This document shows positions 6,210 to 13,709 of a stretch of 64,000 bases of DNA, in pieces. A program made the translations under genes and the position numbers. This DNA comes from an uncultured Christensenella sp. (GTDB lineage Bacteria; Bacillota; Clostridia; Christensenellales; UBA1242). The notes under the pieces are model-generated. The model was not told where the DNA came from. It searched no databases and saw nothing but the letters and a program-made list of their open reading frames with translations. The stretch is from contig CAJTYR010000002.1 in assembly GCA_910584295.1 (NCBI GenBank), forward strand, positions 62,001 to 126,000, read 5' to 3'. Every line of letters starts with the position of its first letter. The first letter of the stretch is position 1.

Positions 6210-7931
6210 ATGAGAGCAATATTTTTTCCTTCTCCAAATGGTGTTTGTCTTTCTTGCAATGAGAAAGAGGTCATTTCTGTCACTGATGCGATGGGACAGA
6301 AGAAACTTAAAAGTTTCAAAACACGAAATAAGGTGATTTTTTGGCATTTTCCTTTTATTAGAGGATTGCAGTTTCTTTTTTGTGGGCTTTTTATGTTTTT
6401 TAGTTCACTTATTTCAAGTTTTGATTTGTCTGGGAAGGTGGTAAAAGTCAAAAACTTAAAAAAATACTACATTCAAAAAATTGTTATTCTGACTTTGGTT
6501 GTTTTATTGGGGATTGGACTTTCAGAACTTCTTATGGGCTTTGCTGCAAACAGATTGGCATATCTGATTGTAGATTATCGTGGAAACACACTCCTTAGAA
6601 ACTTAATTATGCTAATCTTTAAGATTGTTATTTTTTACTCTTTGATGTTATCCTTAAGAACTTTAAGTGGAGTGATTGACTTTTTCAGATTTAATAGGGC
6701 TTGTGAGCTTTCTAGTAAACCTGCAAGGAAAGATAAAAAGGTGGGACGTTTTATTTGGCTTAAAGATTGGATGAGTGGGGAAATAGGATGCTCCAATTTT
6801 TGCAACTATATTGTTTTTGTTTTTCTTTCTGACATAATTGTGATAACATTAGTTGGTGGCGGATTTGGCATACTTTTCAAACTTTTGTTTCATATTGCTG
6901 TCATGCTTGTTTCAAGCATGGTTTGTTATGAGATTTTGGTTGCTGTAGAAAATATCAAAATGCTCAATCCGTTTAAGTGGTTGACTTTTGTTCTTGTAAG
7001 TGCAAAACCGACTCGCACTCATTTTGAAACGGTGAGCATTGCTTATCAGGAAATGGGGATTCTTCAAAAAGGAAGAGATTTTATGGAAGATGAAAACAAA
7101 CATGCTTTTTCGGTTGTCTTGACGGAGGTGAAGAACAAACTTTCTGTTGCGGGTGTGACTGACAAAAGCGATGCAGAATGGATTATTGCAACGGTGCTTG
7201 GAAAGAATAGGGCAGAAATTAAACTTGTTCCTTTTGTTTCTGATAAGCAATATGAAGACATTATGAAAGCAACTGAAAGGCGTGCGAAAGGTGAGAGTAT
7301 TGACAACATTTTTGGTTTCACAGAGTTTTACGGGATTCGCTTTGATGTCAACAAAAAAGTGCTTACACCTCGCATGGAAACAGAACTTTTGGTGGAGCAG
7401 GTGCTTAAATGTCAGAAAAATTTCAAAAACTGCACCATACTTGATCTTGGCACTGGCTCTGGTGCGATTGCTGTTGCGATTGCAAAAAATTGTGATGCAA
7501 AAGTGACAGCAATTGATGTCAGCAAAGTTGCACTTTCAGTGGCAGAGCAAAATGCAAAGAAAAATGATGTGAGAATCGAATTTTTACATTCAAACCTCTT
7601 TCAAGACTTGAAAAGAAAGAGAAAATTTGATATAATCGTTTCAAATCCACCATATATTCCATCATCAGAGATTGAAAAACTTGACAAAAATGTCAGGGAA
7701 TGTGACCCTCTGGTCGCACTGGATGGTGGAGAAGATGGACTTGATTTCTATCGTGAAATAATTTCAAAACTGGGAAAGCGTCTCAACTCTGGTGGACATG
7801 TCTTTTTTGAAGTTGGAAAAGGTCAAGCGAGTGAAGTGAAAAAATTGCTTAAAGAAAGCGGATTTGAAGAAATTAAGACAACAAAAGATTACAATAAAAT
7901 TGAGAGGATCGTAAGTGGAAAATATAGGTAA
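6210..7931 (+). CDS. prmC: DUF1385 membrane domain fused to release-factor glutamine methyltransferase PrmC
   Basis: A 573-residue fusion. Residues about 1-285 are a DUF1385-type membrane protein (FIRGLQFLF, several hydrophobic segments, and an AKPTRTHFETVSIAYQEM end), whose role is unknown. Residues about 290-573 are PrmC: an N-terminal helical domain (SDAEWIIATVLGKNRAE), the SAM-binding DLGTGSGAIAVAIA and the catalytic NPPY in IIVSNPPYIP. PrmC methylates the glutamine of the GGQ motif of release factors. In many Clostridia DUF1385, prmC and prfA are adjacent separate genes; here the first two are one frame. An internal ATG at 7084 with AAGGAAG before it could also make free PrmC. The stop overlaps prfA by 17 bp. 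Confidence 0.88.
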   Translation: MRAIFFPSPNGVCLSCNEKEVISVTDAMGQKKLKSFKTRNKVIFWHFPFIRGLQFLFCGLFMFFSSLISSFDLSGKVVKVKNLKKYYIQKIVILTLVVLLGIGLSELLMGFAANRLAYLIVDYRGNTLLRNLIMLIFKIVIFYSLMLSLRTLSGVIDFFRFNRACELSSKPARKDKKVGRFIWLKDWMSGEIGCSNFCNYIVFVFLSDIIVITLVGGGFGILFKLLFHIAVMLVSSMVCYEILVAVENIKMLNPFKWLTFVLVSAKPTRTHFETVSIAYQEMGILQKGRDFMEDENKHAFSVVLTEVKNKLSVAGVTDKSDAEWIIATVLGKNRAEIKLVPFVSDKQYEDIMKATERRAKGESIDNIFGFTEFYGIRFDVNKKVLTPRMETELLVEQVLKCQKNFKNCTILDLGTGSGAIAVAIAKNCDAKVTAIDVSKVALSVAEQNAKKNDVRIEFLHSNLFQDLKRKRKFDIIVSNPPYIPSSEIEKLDKNVRECDPLVALDGGEDGLDFYREIISKLGKRLNSGGHVFFEVGKGQASEVKKLLKESGFEEIKTTKDYNKIERIVSGKYR

Positions 7932-9003
7932 AGAAATGCTTGAAAAGACAGAAAAATCAAAGGTTAGGTTTGATGAACTCACTGACCTTATTTCTCGTCC
8001 AGAAATAATTGCAGACAACAGAGAATGGAAAAAATTTGTCAAAGAAAGAAGTATGTTGGAAGATGTTGCAAATGCACATGTTGATCTTAAGGAGTTGATC
8101 TGCAATCTTGAAAATTGCGAAAACGATTTGAAAAGCGAAACAGATTCCGAAATGAAAACTTTATTTCAGACTGAAATTGAAGATTTGAGAGAAAAAATTG
8201 AGGCGAAAGCAGAAGAACTTAAAATTTTGCTTTTGCCTAAAGACGAAAATGATGACAGCAATGCTATCATTGAAATTCGATCTGCAGCGGGAGGAGAAGA
8301 ATCCGCACTTTTTTGTCTTGAACTTTGCAGGATGTACAGTCACTATGCTGAAAAGAAGCGCTGGAAAGTTGAATACATAGAGATGTCTGAAACTGAAATT
8401 GGCGGAATTAAAGAGGCTACTCTGCTTGTCAAAGGGAAGGGAGCATATTCTCGTATGAAGTATGAGAGTGGCGTGCATAGAGTGCAAAGAGTGCCAGAAA
8501 CGGAAAGTCAAGGGCGTATTCATACTTCCACTTCAACTGTTGCTTGTTTGCCAGAAGTTGAAGACATTGACATAGAAATTTTGGACAAAGATTTGCGAAT
8601 TGATGTCTATCATTCTGGTGGAGCTGGAGGACAAAATGTCAACAAGGTGGAAACTGCAATTCGTATGACATACCTTCCACTCAACATTGTTGTGACTTGT
8701 CAAGATGAAAGATCACAGCTTAAAAACAAAGAAAAAGCTATGGCAATTTTGAAAGCAAAAATATTTGACTATTATGAAGAGCAACGAAATAGTGAATATG
8801 ATGCAAACAGAAAAAATCAGGTGGGCAGAGGAAACCGAAATGAAAGAATCCGTACCTACAACTATCCACAGGGTAGGGTGACAGATCACAGAACGAATCT
8901 TTCTTCTTATGATTTGACAGGGGTGCTTGCTGGAAATCTTGACGAATTTATTGATGCAATGATTTTGAAAGAAAGAACAGAAATGCTCGCAAATCTGCAC
9001 TAA
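7915..9003 (+). CDS. prfA: peptide chain release factor 1
   Basis: A 362-residue RF1. The codon-recognition motif reads P-E-T in RVPETESQGRIHTS (about residues 193-195), the PxT form that reads UAA and UAG, and the catalytic loop is GGAGGQNVNK (about 235-244). RF1 enters the ribosomal A site at UAA/UAG and triggers peptide release; PrmC, encoded just upstream, methylates the Gln of its GGQ. The start is GTG 7915, inside the end of prmC, with a GAGAGG site 8 nt upstream, so translation is coupled to prmC. Confidence 0.96.
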   Translation: MENIGKEMLEKTEKSKVRFDELTDLISRPEIIADNREWKKFVKERSMLEDVANAHVDLKELICNLENCENDLKSETDSEMKTLFQTEIEDLREKIEAKAEELKILLLPKDENDDSNAIIEIRSAAGGEESALFCLELCRMYSHYAEKKRWKVEYIEMSETEIGGIKEATLLVKGKGAYSRMKYESGVHRVQRVPETESQGRIHTSTSTVACLPEVEDIDIEILDKDLRIDVYHSGGAGGQNVNKVETAIRMTYLPLNIVVTCQDERSQLKNKEKAMAILKAKIFDYYEEQRNSEYDANRKNQVGRGNRNERIRTYNYPQGRVTDHRTNLSSYDLTGVLAGNLDEFIDAMILKERTEMLANLH

Positions 9004-9146
9004 TTGCTTAATTTTCGCTTGTCAGCGAAAAATATCGCTTTAGAGTTTGATTTGTTCGCTGAGCGACCAAACGCAATTCGCATTATGCTTCGCTTCATTG
9101 GCGAATTGGTCGCTACTTTCTGGCGAAGATAAGTGTTATAAAGAAA
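8988..9146. repeat. first copy of a degenerate tandem duplication (prfA 3' end plus non-coding DNA)
   Basis: About 159 bp starting CGCAAATCTGCA inside the end of prfA. It contains a TTTTCGCT/AGCGAAAA hairpin (near 9012-9031) and a long imperfect stem AGCGACCAA...TTGGTCGCT (near 9061-9114). It ends AAGATAAGTGTTATAAAGAAA. The following 150 bp is a diverged copy. No reading frame of note is present. Confidence 0.6.
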
Positions 9147-9297
9147 CGCAAATCTGCATTAAAATTCGGCTTGCATTGAGCAAGCGCTTATGAAGCATTT
9201 GATTGCTCCTTTTCCCAAAACAAATTACTTGTTCTGGGAATCCTAAAATTGGTGAACTGGTCGCTATTCTATGGTGAAGATAAACAGGGGCAAAGAA
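9147..9297. repeat. second copy of the degenerate tandem duplication
   Basis: Starts with the same CGCAAATCTGCA and contains TTGGTGAACTGGTCGCTAT, matching TTGGCGAATTGGTCGCTAC of the first copy at an offset of 151 bp, then GGTGAAGATAA like GGCGAAGATAA. The middle has diverged but again forms a hairpin (TTCCCA...TGGGAA, near 9212-9241). The 403 bp between prfA and the next gene hold only these copies and a terminator of the minus-strand gene. Confidence 0.6.
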
Positions 9298-9366
9298 AAA
9301 AATAAATGTTAAACGAAGCGTAAAGCTTTTGGCATATATGTTTCACATTTTTATTTTTAAGATAAA

Positions 9367-9393
9367 AAAAGACACCACAATTGTGATGTCTTT
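9367..9393 (-). terminator. intrinsic terminator
   Basis: Perfect to near-perfect stem AAAGACACCACAA / TTGTGATGTCTTT; on the minus strand it is followed by a T7 run, after the small membrane protein gene at 9407. Confidence 0.85.
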
Positions 9394-9406
9394 AATTTTT
9401 TGTATA

Positions 9407-9811
9407 TTACATATGAAGGAATAATTTTGCAAGCTCAATTGCCGCTTTACTACTAGGGTTTTTATCTGGATCAACCCAATCTTTTTTGTCGAACACGTGG
9501 AATGCATCAAGAATCATTGGCAAAAATGAGTTGAAGAACAAGATCAAAACAACAACGACAACAATTGAGATGATGATATTGATAAGTCTCTTTTTGTTTT
9601 CATCTCTTGCTTCTGCAGAGTCTGCTCTAGCCATTTTGATGCCGACATAAAGAGCATAGATACCACCAGCAGCACCAACAATTGCAAGAAGAACCCAAAG
9701 CACAATTTCCAATGCTCCAAGCAAATCTGGAATCCATGCAGCAAATTGTTCCGGATAATCAATCTTTGACCAACCAGTAGCAACGCCTAACATTGAATTC
9801 AAAAAGTTCAT
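9407..9811 (-). CDS. two-TM membrane protein, VirB2/TrbC pilin-like in shape
   Basis: A 134-residue protein with two hydrophobic segments (about 33-60 and 79-100) joined by a short polar, charged loop (KMARADSAEARDENKKR), then a C-terminal soluble tail (FDKKDWVDPDKNP). This layout, including the GGIYALYVGIKMA and INIIISIVVVVVLILFF segments, is like VirB2/TrbC-type conjugation pilins of Gram-positive elements. No other conjugation gene is nearby, so the function may differ. The start has a GGAGGAGGAAAAAG ribosome-binding region. A 16-bp palindrome sits in its leader and a TTGGAA-17-TATTAT promoter lies upstream. Confidence 0.65.
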   Translation of the reverse strand: MNFLNSMLGVATGWSKIDYPEQFAAWIPDLLGALEIVLWVLLAIVGAAGGIYALYVGIKMARADSAEARDENKKRLINIIISIVVVVVLILFFNSFLPMILDAFHVFDKKDWVDPDKNPSSKAAIELAKLFLHM

Positions 9812-9854
9812 CCTCTTTTTCCTCCTCCATCTAGATTTAGTTTCTCAAAAGATT

Positions 9855-9870
9855 GAAAGAATATTCTTTC
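9855..9870. promoter_or_regulatory. perfect 16-bp palindrome (candidate operator or mRNA hairpin)
   Basis: GAAAGAATATTCTTTC, between the promoter at 9888-9916 and the start of the two-TM protein gene, so it lies in the transcribed leader close to the promoter. Confidence 0.45.
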
Positions 9871-9887
9871 TTTTTGATTACAATTGA

Positions 9888-9916
9888 ATAATATCATATA
9901 TAAAAAAAAATTCCAA
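9888..9916 (-). promoter_or_regulatory. sigma-A-type promoter
   Basis: On the minus strand TTGGAA (9911-9916), 17 bp, TATTAT (9888-9893). The following 9917-10054 is very A+T-rich with no gene visible. Confidence 0.55.
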
Positions 9917-10054
9917 ATGTTTTCGACAAAAAAATATAAAAAATTTTTGAAATTATTTTTCTGCCTTTATTTATGGAATTTTTAGAGATTTGAATATAAT
10001 TATTTTTATATAAAAAATCAAATTAAAAAATTATATTAAAAAATGTTTTAATTT

Positions 10055-10246
10055 TTAAAAAGTTGTGAAGTTGTTGTTTCCAAAGCAACGACCACAGCTA
10101 CAATTGTTTCCTACGAAACCATTGTTGTTTGTGTTTGCAAGTCCAAGAAGAAGCAAAAGCAAAATGTTTGTGTTGCTAGCCAAGTTGGTGTCATTTTGAG
10201 AACTCAAAACAGATAAAAGAAAAACCCATAAAAATTCTTGTGTCAT
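10055..10246 (-). CDS. small hydrophobic Asn/Cys/Gly-rich protein
   Basis: A 63-residue product read from ATG 10246, which has an AAGGAGATTTTATT ribosome-binding region; the frame is open further upstream but without such a site. It has a hydrophobic start (MTQEFLWVFLLSVLSSQ), an Asn/Thr spacer, a second hydrophobic run (NILLLLLLGLA) and a tail rich in Asn, Cys and Gly (NNNGFVGNNCSCGRCFGNNN). I do not recognise the family. Its Cys/Gly/Asn-rich tail and Leu run recall small spore-coat or morphogenesis peptides of Clostridia, but that is only an impression. Confidence 0.6.
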   Translation of the reverse strand: MTQEFLWVFLLSVLSSQNDTNLASNTNILLLLLLGLANTNNNGFVGNNCSCGRCFGNNNFTTF

Positions 10247-10490
10247 AATAAAATCTCCTTTTTCACAAAAATATATATTTTTCTTGCAAAAGTGACAAAA
10301 TTCTTTTTGCAGATTTTCTCTTTTGTTTGGCAAAATATTTTTGATTGCTGGTAATATTTATGCATTGAAAAATTATTGTGTGAGGCTTTATGAAAAAATT
10401 ACTAAAGAATTTGTCAAGCTGGATAAATACATATGTGGTGATTTTTACAGAGCAATTAAAAGGACAGTATTGTCTTTAAAGGGAGAAAAA

Positions 10491-10829
10491 ATGGAAAATA
10501 AACTTTTGATGATTTCGGAAAGAAGCAGGCTTGAAGTGATGGAACTTTTGCCAGATGAGGGAGTGACAAACAGACTTGCTCTTTATTTTCAGAATTTTTC
10601 GGATCAAACAAGAATAAGGATTTTGTCTGCTCTTTCAATAAGAGAACTGTGTGTCAATGACCTTTCAAAAGTTTTGGGACAAAATCAAACAACGATTTCT
10701 CATCAACTTAAGACTCTTAAAGATCAAGGGATGGTTGATTGCAAAAGAGAAGGAAAGGTTTTGATTTATTTTTTGAAGTCTTCGTCTGTCAATGAGATGA
10801 TGCTCTACGCAGTGAGAGAGATTGTTTAG
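10491..10829 (+). CDS. ArsR-family winged-helix transcriptional regulator
   Basis: A 112-residue ArsR/SmtB-type protein. Residues about 30-95 show FQNFSDQTRIRILSALS, ELCVNDLSKVLGQNQTTISHQLKTLKDQGMV (winged HTH) and REGKVLIYFL (wing). The helix that carries the ELCVCDL metal site in ArsR/CadC here reads ELCVND, keeping only one of the two cysteines, so classical thiolate sensing is unlikely. I start at ATG 10491, after AAGGGAGAAAAA, although the frame extends upstream to 10323. No obvious target operon is adjacent; queH follows with its own promoter. Confidence 0.85.
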   Translation: MENKLLMISERSRLEVMELLPDEGVTNRLALYFQNFSDQTRIRILSALSIRELCVNDLSKVLGQNQTTISHQLKTLKDQGMVDCKREGKVLIYFLKSSSVNEMMLYAVREIV

Positions 10830-10925
10830 AATGTAAAAGAGCATAATGAAAAATTTTGATATAATTTATAGTGCAGATAATTTTTATGAAGCATTATAAA
10901 AAAATTGGAAACAGGCATTGTTACC

Positions 10926-10955
10926 TTGACAGAGGAATTAATTTTAAAGTAAAAT
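10926..10955 (+). promoter_or_regulatory. promoter of queH, predicted leaderless
   Basis: TTGACA (10926-10931), 18 bp, TAAAAT (10950-10955), then only 7 nt to the queH ATG. No Shine-Dalgarno sequence is present, so the transcript should begin at or next to the start codon. Confidence 0.75.
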
Positions 10956-10962
10956 AGACACT

Positions 10963-11535
10963 ATGGAAAAGATGTTGTTGCACTCCTGTTGTGGACCTTG
11001 TTCAACTGTTTGTATTGAAAGGTTGAAAGAAAAGTATGATTTAACAATTTTTTATTACAATCCAAACATAGAGCCTAAAGAGGAGTATGAAAAAAGAAAA
11101 GAAGAGCAAAAGAAAGTTTGTAATTTTTTTGAAATTCCTTTTGTCGATTTTGATTATGACAACAAGCTTTGGCATAAAGCAGTTAAAGGCTTGGAAACTG
11201 AGCCAGAAGGTGGAGCAAGATGTGAAAAGTGTTTTTTCTTCCGACTTTTAAAGACTGCAAAGTTTGCAAAAGAGAATGATTTTGATGTTTTTTCAACAAC
11301 GCTTACTGTAAGCCCATATAAAAACACCACGATCGTTAACAGGGCTGGAAAAGAAGTTTCAGAAAAAGAAGGAATTCAATTTCTGGAAGAGAGTTTCAAG
11401 AAGAAAGATGGATATCTTCGAAGTGTTGCGCTTGCAAAAGAATTGGATCTTTATAGACAACACTATTGTGGTTGTATGTTTGCAAAAATCATTCAAGATA
11501 AGCAAATGGCTGAAAAACAAAGAAAAATTGATTAA
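10963..11535 (+). CDS. queH: epoxyqueuosine reductase QueH
   Basis: A 190-residue QueH (DUF208) protein. It opens with HSCCGPC (Cys9, Cys10, Cys13) and has further cysteines in GARCEKCFFFRL and YCGCMF, the set that holds its iron-sulfur cluster and iron in this family. It reduces epoxyqueuosine to queuosine in the wobble position of tRNAs with GUN anticodons. The motif STTLTVSPYKNT, typical of the family, is present. No ribosome-binding site is seen: the -10 ends 7 nt before ATG. Signal peptidase I follows 23 bp downstream. Confidence 0.93.
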   Translation: MEKMLLHSCCGPCSTVCIERLKEKYDLTIFYYNPNIEPKEEYEKRKEEQKKVCNFFEIPFVDFDYDNKLWHKAVKGLETEPEGGARCEKCFFFRLLKTAKFAKENDFDVFSTTLTVSPYKNTTIVNRAGKEVSEKEGIQFLEESFKKKDGYLRSVALAKELDLYRQHYCGCMFAKIIQDKQMAEKQRKID

Positions 11536-11558
11536 AAATATGCGTTTTCGCATGTTTT

Positions 11559-12479
11559 ATGGAGAAAATTGTGCCAAATTTTAATGATGAATTTATTCAA
11601 TATAGTGAAGAAAAAGTTAAAAGCGAAAAGAAATCATCCGCTTTTTCTCTTGCAGTGCAAATATTTTTGTATATTTTGCTTATTTTCTTTGCAATATTTT
11701 TCATTTGGTATACGGCTTTTATTTCCACTCACAAATATTATTTGGTTGTGGGGGCATCTATGAAAGACAGCCTAAATAGTTCGCTCTCTTTGACGGATGG
11801 CACAGGTAAGCAGGATGCTGTTTATGTCAATACGATTGTAAAACAAAAGATTTTTGACATTGTTGTGGTCAACAGAAAAGTTTATAATGCTGAACAGAAA
11901 AAATGGCAAACAAAATCAGTTGTGAAACGTGTTATGGGACTTGAAGGTGATTATATTTCAATAGCTTTACATGATGATGGGACAGGTGCAAAACTTTATT
12001 TTTATCGCATTGCAAAAGGAACAAGTCTTGACAAAGAAACTTTCGAAGATGAAAGTGCCAGACTTGACGAAAGCAAAGGCGAAAATGGTTATAAAATTTT
12101 CAGCCATGATGAATGGACTGAAAGCAAAGAAATTTCAACTTTCTTGGGTGACGGTGCAGAGGGACTTGATCAAACTTTTTATGAAAAGATTTTCTTTCAA
12201 ACATTTTTGGAAGAACATTTGCAAGAAATTTCTGCTGGCAGTGAGGATTTCTTCGTTTCAAAGTCAGGCATGGTGTATGTGAAAATTCCAAAAGGAAAAT
12301 TCTTTTGCATGGGTGATAATCGCGGTCACAGCGGTGACAGCAGAGAAAATGGATTCTATGAAACCTCTCAAATTGTTGGGATTGCTGAAATCATTATTTA
12401 TGACCATAATTTTGGGAAAAGACTTGTCAAAGTGGTGGATTATTATTTCTCCCAAGTTCAAAAGTTTTTTGCAAGATAG
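11559..12479 (+). CDS. lepB: signal peptidase I (S26 family) with an insertion
   Basis: A 306-residue type I signal peptidase, longer than the usual 170-200 residues of this phylum. A single N-terminal membrane segment (about residues 30-55) is followed by the catalytic Ser in VGASM (S67), the general-base Lys in VVKRVMG (K123), and box E, GDNRGHSGDSRENGF (about 261-275). The extra length is an insertion between the Lys box and box E (about 135-240), acidic and with no known domain. It removes signal peptides on the outer face of the membrane. The ATG follows a small hairpin (ATGCG/CGCAT) and lacks a clear ribosome-binding site. Confidence 0.92.
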   Translation: MEKIVPNFNDEFIQYSEEKVKSEKKSSAFSLAVQIFLYILLIFFAIFFIWYTAFISTHKYYLVVGASMKDSLNSSLSLTDGTGKQDAVYVNTIVKQKIFDIVVVNRKVYNAEQKKWQTKSVVKRVMGLEGDYISIALHDDGTGAKLYFYRIAKGTSLDKETFEDESARLDESKGENGYKIFSHDEWTESKEISTFLGDGAEGLDQTFYEKIFFQTFLEEHLQEISAGSEDFFVSKSGMVYVKIPKGKFFCMGDNRGHSGDSRENGFYETSQIVGIAEIIIYDHNFGKRLVKVVDYYFSQVQKFFAR

Positions 12480-12524
12480 AGTAATTCCTACTCAATATTA
12501 TGGATGATTTTGTGGCGAAATCGT

Positions 12525-12554
12525 TTGGTAATTGTGTGCATCTTGTGATATTAT
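12525..12554 (+). promoter_or_regulatory. promoter of the HU gene
   Basis: TTGGTA (12525-12530), 18 bp, TATTAT (12549-12554), 42 bp before the start codon. Confidence 0.55.
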
Positions 12555-12596
12555 GAAAGTAGCAGAGAGTGCTAAATAAATTTTTAAGGAGATATT

Positions 12597-12872
12597 ATGA
12601 ACAAAGGTGAATTCGTAAAGGCAGTTGCAGAAAAAGCAAATTGCACACAAAAAGATGCAGGAATCGTTTTTGATGCAGTTGTTGACACAATTGTAAATGT
12701 TTTGAAGAGTGGCGAAAAGATTCAAATCCCTGGATTTGGTTCATTCGAACTTTCTCAAAAGGCTGCAACAACAAAAATCAATCCATTGACAAAGGAAACT
12801 GTCAAAGTTGCTGCTTGCAAAATGCCAAAATTCAAATTTGGAAAAAGTTTCAAAGCCGTATTCAACGACTAA
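12597..12872 (+). CDS. hup: DNA-binding protein HU
   Basis: A 91-residue HU/IHF-type histone-like protein: MNKGEFVKAVAEKANCTQKDA, the hinge GEKIQIPGFGSFELSQKAAT, and a DNA-binding arm and end in INPLTKETVKVAACKMPKFKFGKSFKAVF. HU dimers bend and compact DNA. The family usually has a Pro at the arm tip; here the arm reads KINPLTKETVK. An AAGGAGATATT site precedes the ATG and a terminator follows. Confidence 0.96.
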   Translation: MNKGEFVKAVAEKANCTQKDAGIVFDAVVDTIVNVLKSGEKIQIPGFGSFELSQKAATTKINPLTKETVKVAACKMPKFKFGKSFKAVFND

Positions 12873-12885
12873 TAATGAAAATAAA

Positions 12886-12911
12886 TTTGCCGATTTCTTG
12901 TCGGCTTTTTA
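12886..12911 (+). terminator. intrinsic terminator of hup
   Basis: GCCGA / TCGGC stem with a 7-nt loop and TTTTT. Confidence 0.75.
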
Positions 12912-12917
12912 TTATGG

Positions 12918-12950
12918 AAAAAAGAGTTGTCATTTTGAAGACAACTCTTT
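12918..12950 (-). terminator. intrinsic terminator of the rubrerythrin gene
   Basis: AAAGAGTTGTC / GACAACTCTTT stem, 8-nt loop; on the minus strand a T6 run follows. It overlaps the last codons of the gene. Confidence 0.8.
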
Positions 12951-13529
12951 TTCAATATCAATGATGACATAGCCTTGTGGAAGTTTGCACACTGGACAGG
13001 TTTTGAAGGCTTCTTTTACACATTCAACATGTCCACAAGACGAGCATTTCCATTCAGTTGGATGATCTCTTTTATAGAGTTTGTTTGCTTTGTATAGGTC
13101 GGAAAGATATTTAAGGATTCTGGCATGGGAACTTTCAATTTTTGCAATCGCTTCAAAAGAACGAGCAATTTCGGTGTAGCCCTCATCTTTTGCTATGCGA
13201 GCAAAACTTGGATAGATGTTTTCTGCTTCGGATGTTTCATTTTTACTCTCCTCCAAAAGACTTGAGGAAAGTTCTGGCATCTCAAATGGAAAGCCTGCTT
13301 CAATTGCGATGTTTCGGACATTTCCATTGCTGTTTTGCAATATGAAATCATAGAAGACTTTTGCATGAGCCATTTCATTTTTTGCAAGCGTTTTCATGGT
13401 GTCAGAGATGAATTGCATTTGATTTTGCAGTGCAATCTTTGACATAAATTGATATCTTGCTCCGGCTTGACATTCTGCGGCAAAAGATCTTGCCAAGTTG
13501 ACTTTTGTTGTGCTGTCATTAAAATTCAT
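12930..13529 (-). CDS. rubrerythrin
   Basis: A 199-residue rubrerythrin. The four-helix diiron domain has Glu19 in FAAECQAGARYQF, E52-x-x-H55 in KNEMAHAKVF, and a second pair in FARIAKDEGYTEIA and KIESSHARIL. The C-terminal rubredoxin-like domain has CSSCGH and CPVCKLPQGYV to hold one iron. It reduces hydrogen peroxide in anaerobes, using electrons from a rubredoxin-type donor, so it protects an oxygen-sensitive cell. A ribosome-binding site AAGGAGAATTTT precedes the ATG and a perfect 7-bp inverted repeat lies immediately before that site. Confidence 0.95.
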   Translation of the reverse strand: MNFNDSTTKVNLARSFAAECQAGARYQFMSKIALQNQMQFISDTMKTLAKNEMAHAKVFYDFILQNSNGNVRNIAIEAGFPFEMPELSSSLLEESKNETSEAENIYPSFARIAKDEGYTEIARSFEAIAKIESSHARILKYLSDLYKANKLYKRDHPTEWKCSSCGHVECVKEAFKTCPVCKLPQGYVIIDIEKELSSK

Positions 13530-13543
13530 AAAATTCTCCTTTT

Positions 13544-13558
13544 TGCGTCAGTGACGCA
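13544..13558. promoter_or_regulatory. inverted repeat next to the rubrerythrin ribosome-binding site
   Basis: TGCGTCA-G-TGACGCA, a perfect 15-bp palindrome directly upstream of the AAGGAG of the rubrerythrin gene. It could be an operator or an mRNA hairpin that controls translation. Read on the plus strand it is followed by seven T, so it could also be a terminator, though no plus-strand gene leads into it. Confidence 0.5.
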
Positions 13559-13709
13559 TTTTTTTGCAATATTTATGCTGAAAGCATTGTTGCCTAAATT
13601 TTGTTTTGTAAACCTCTTTGTTTTGAAGTTTTTTGGTCTGTGTTTTTTTGATAAACATTTGCATTTTTTCTTTTTTTTGTTTAGAATATATCCATATAAA
13701 GGAGAAAAA

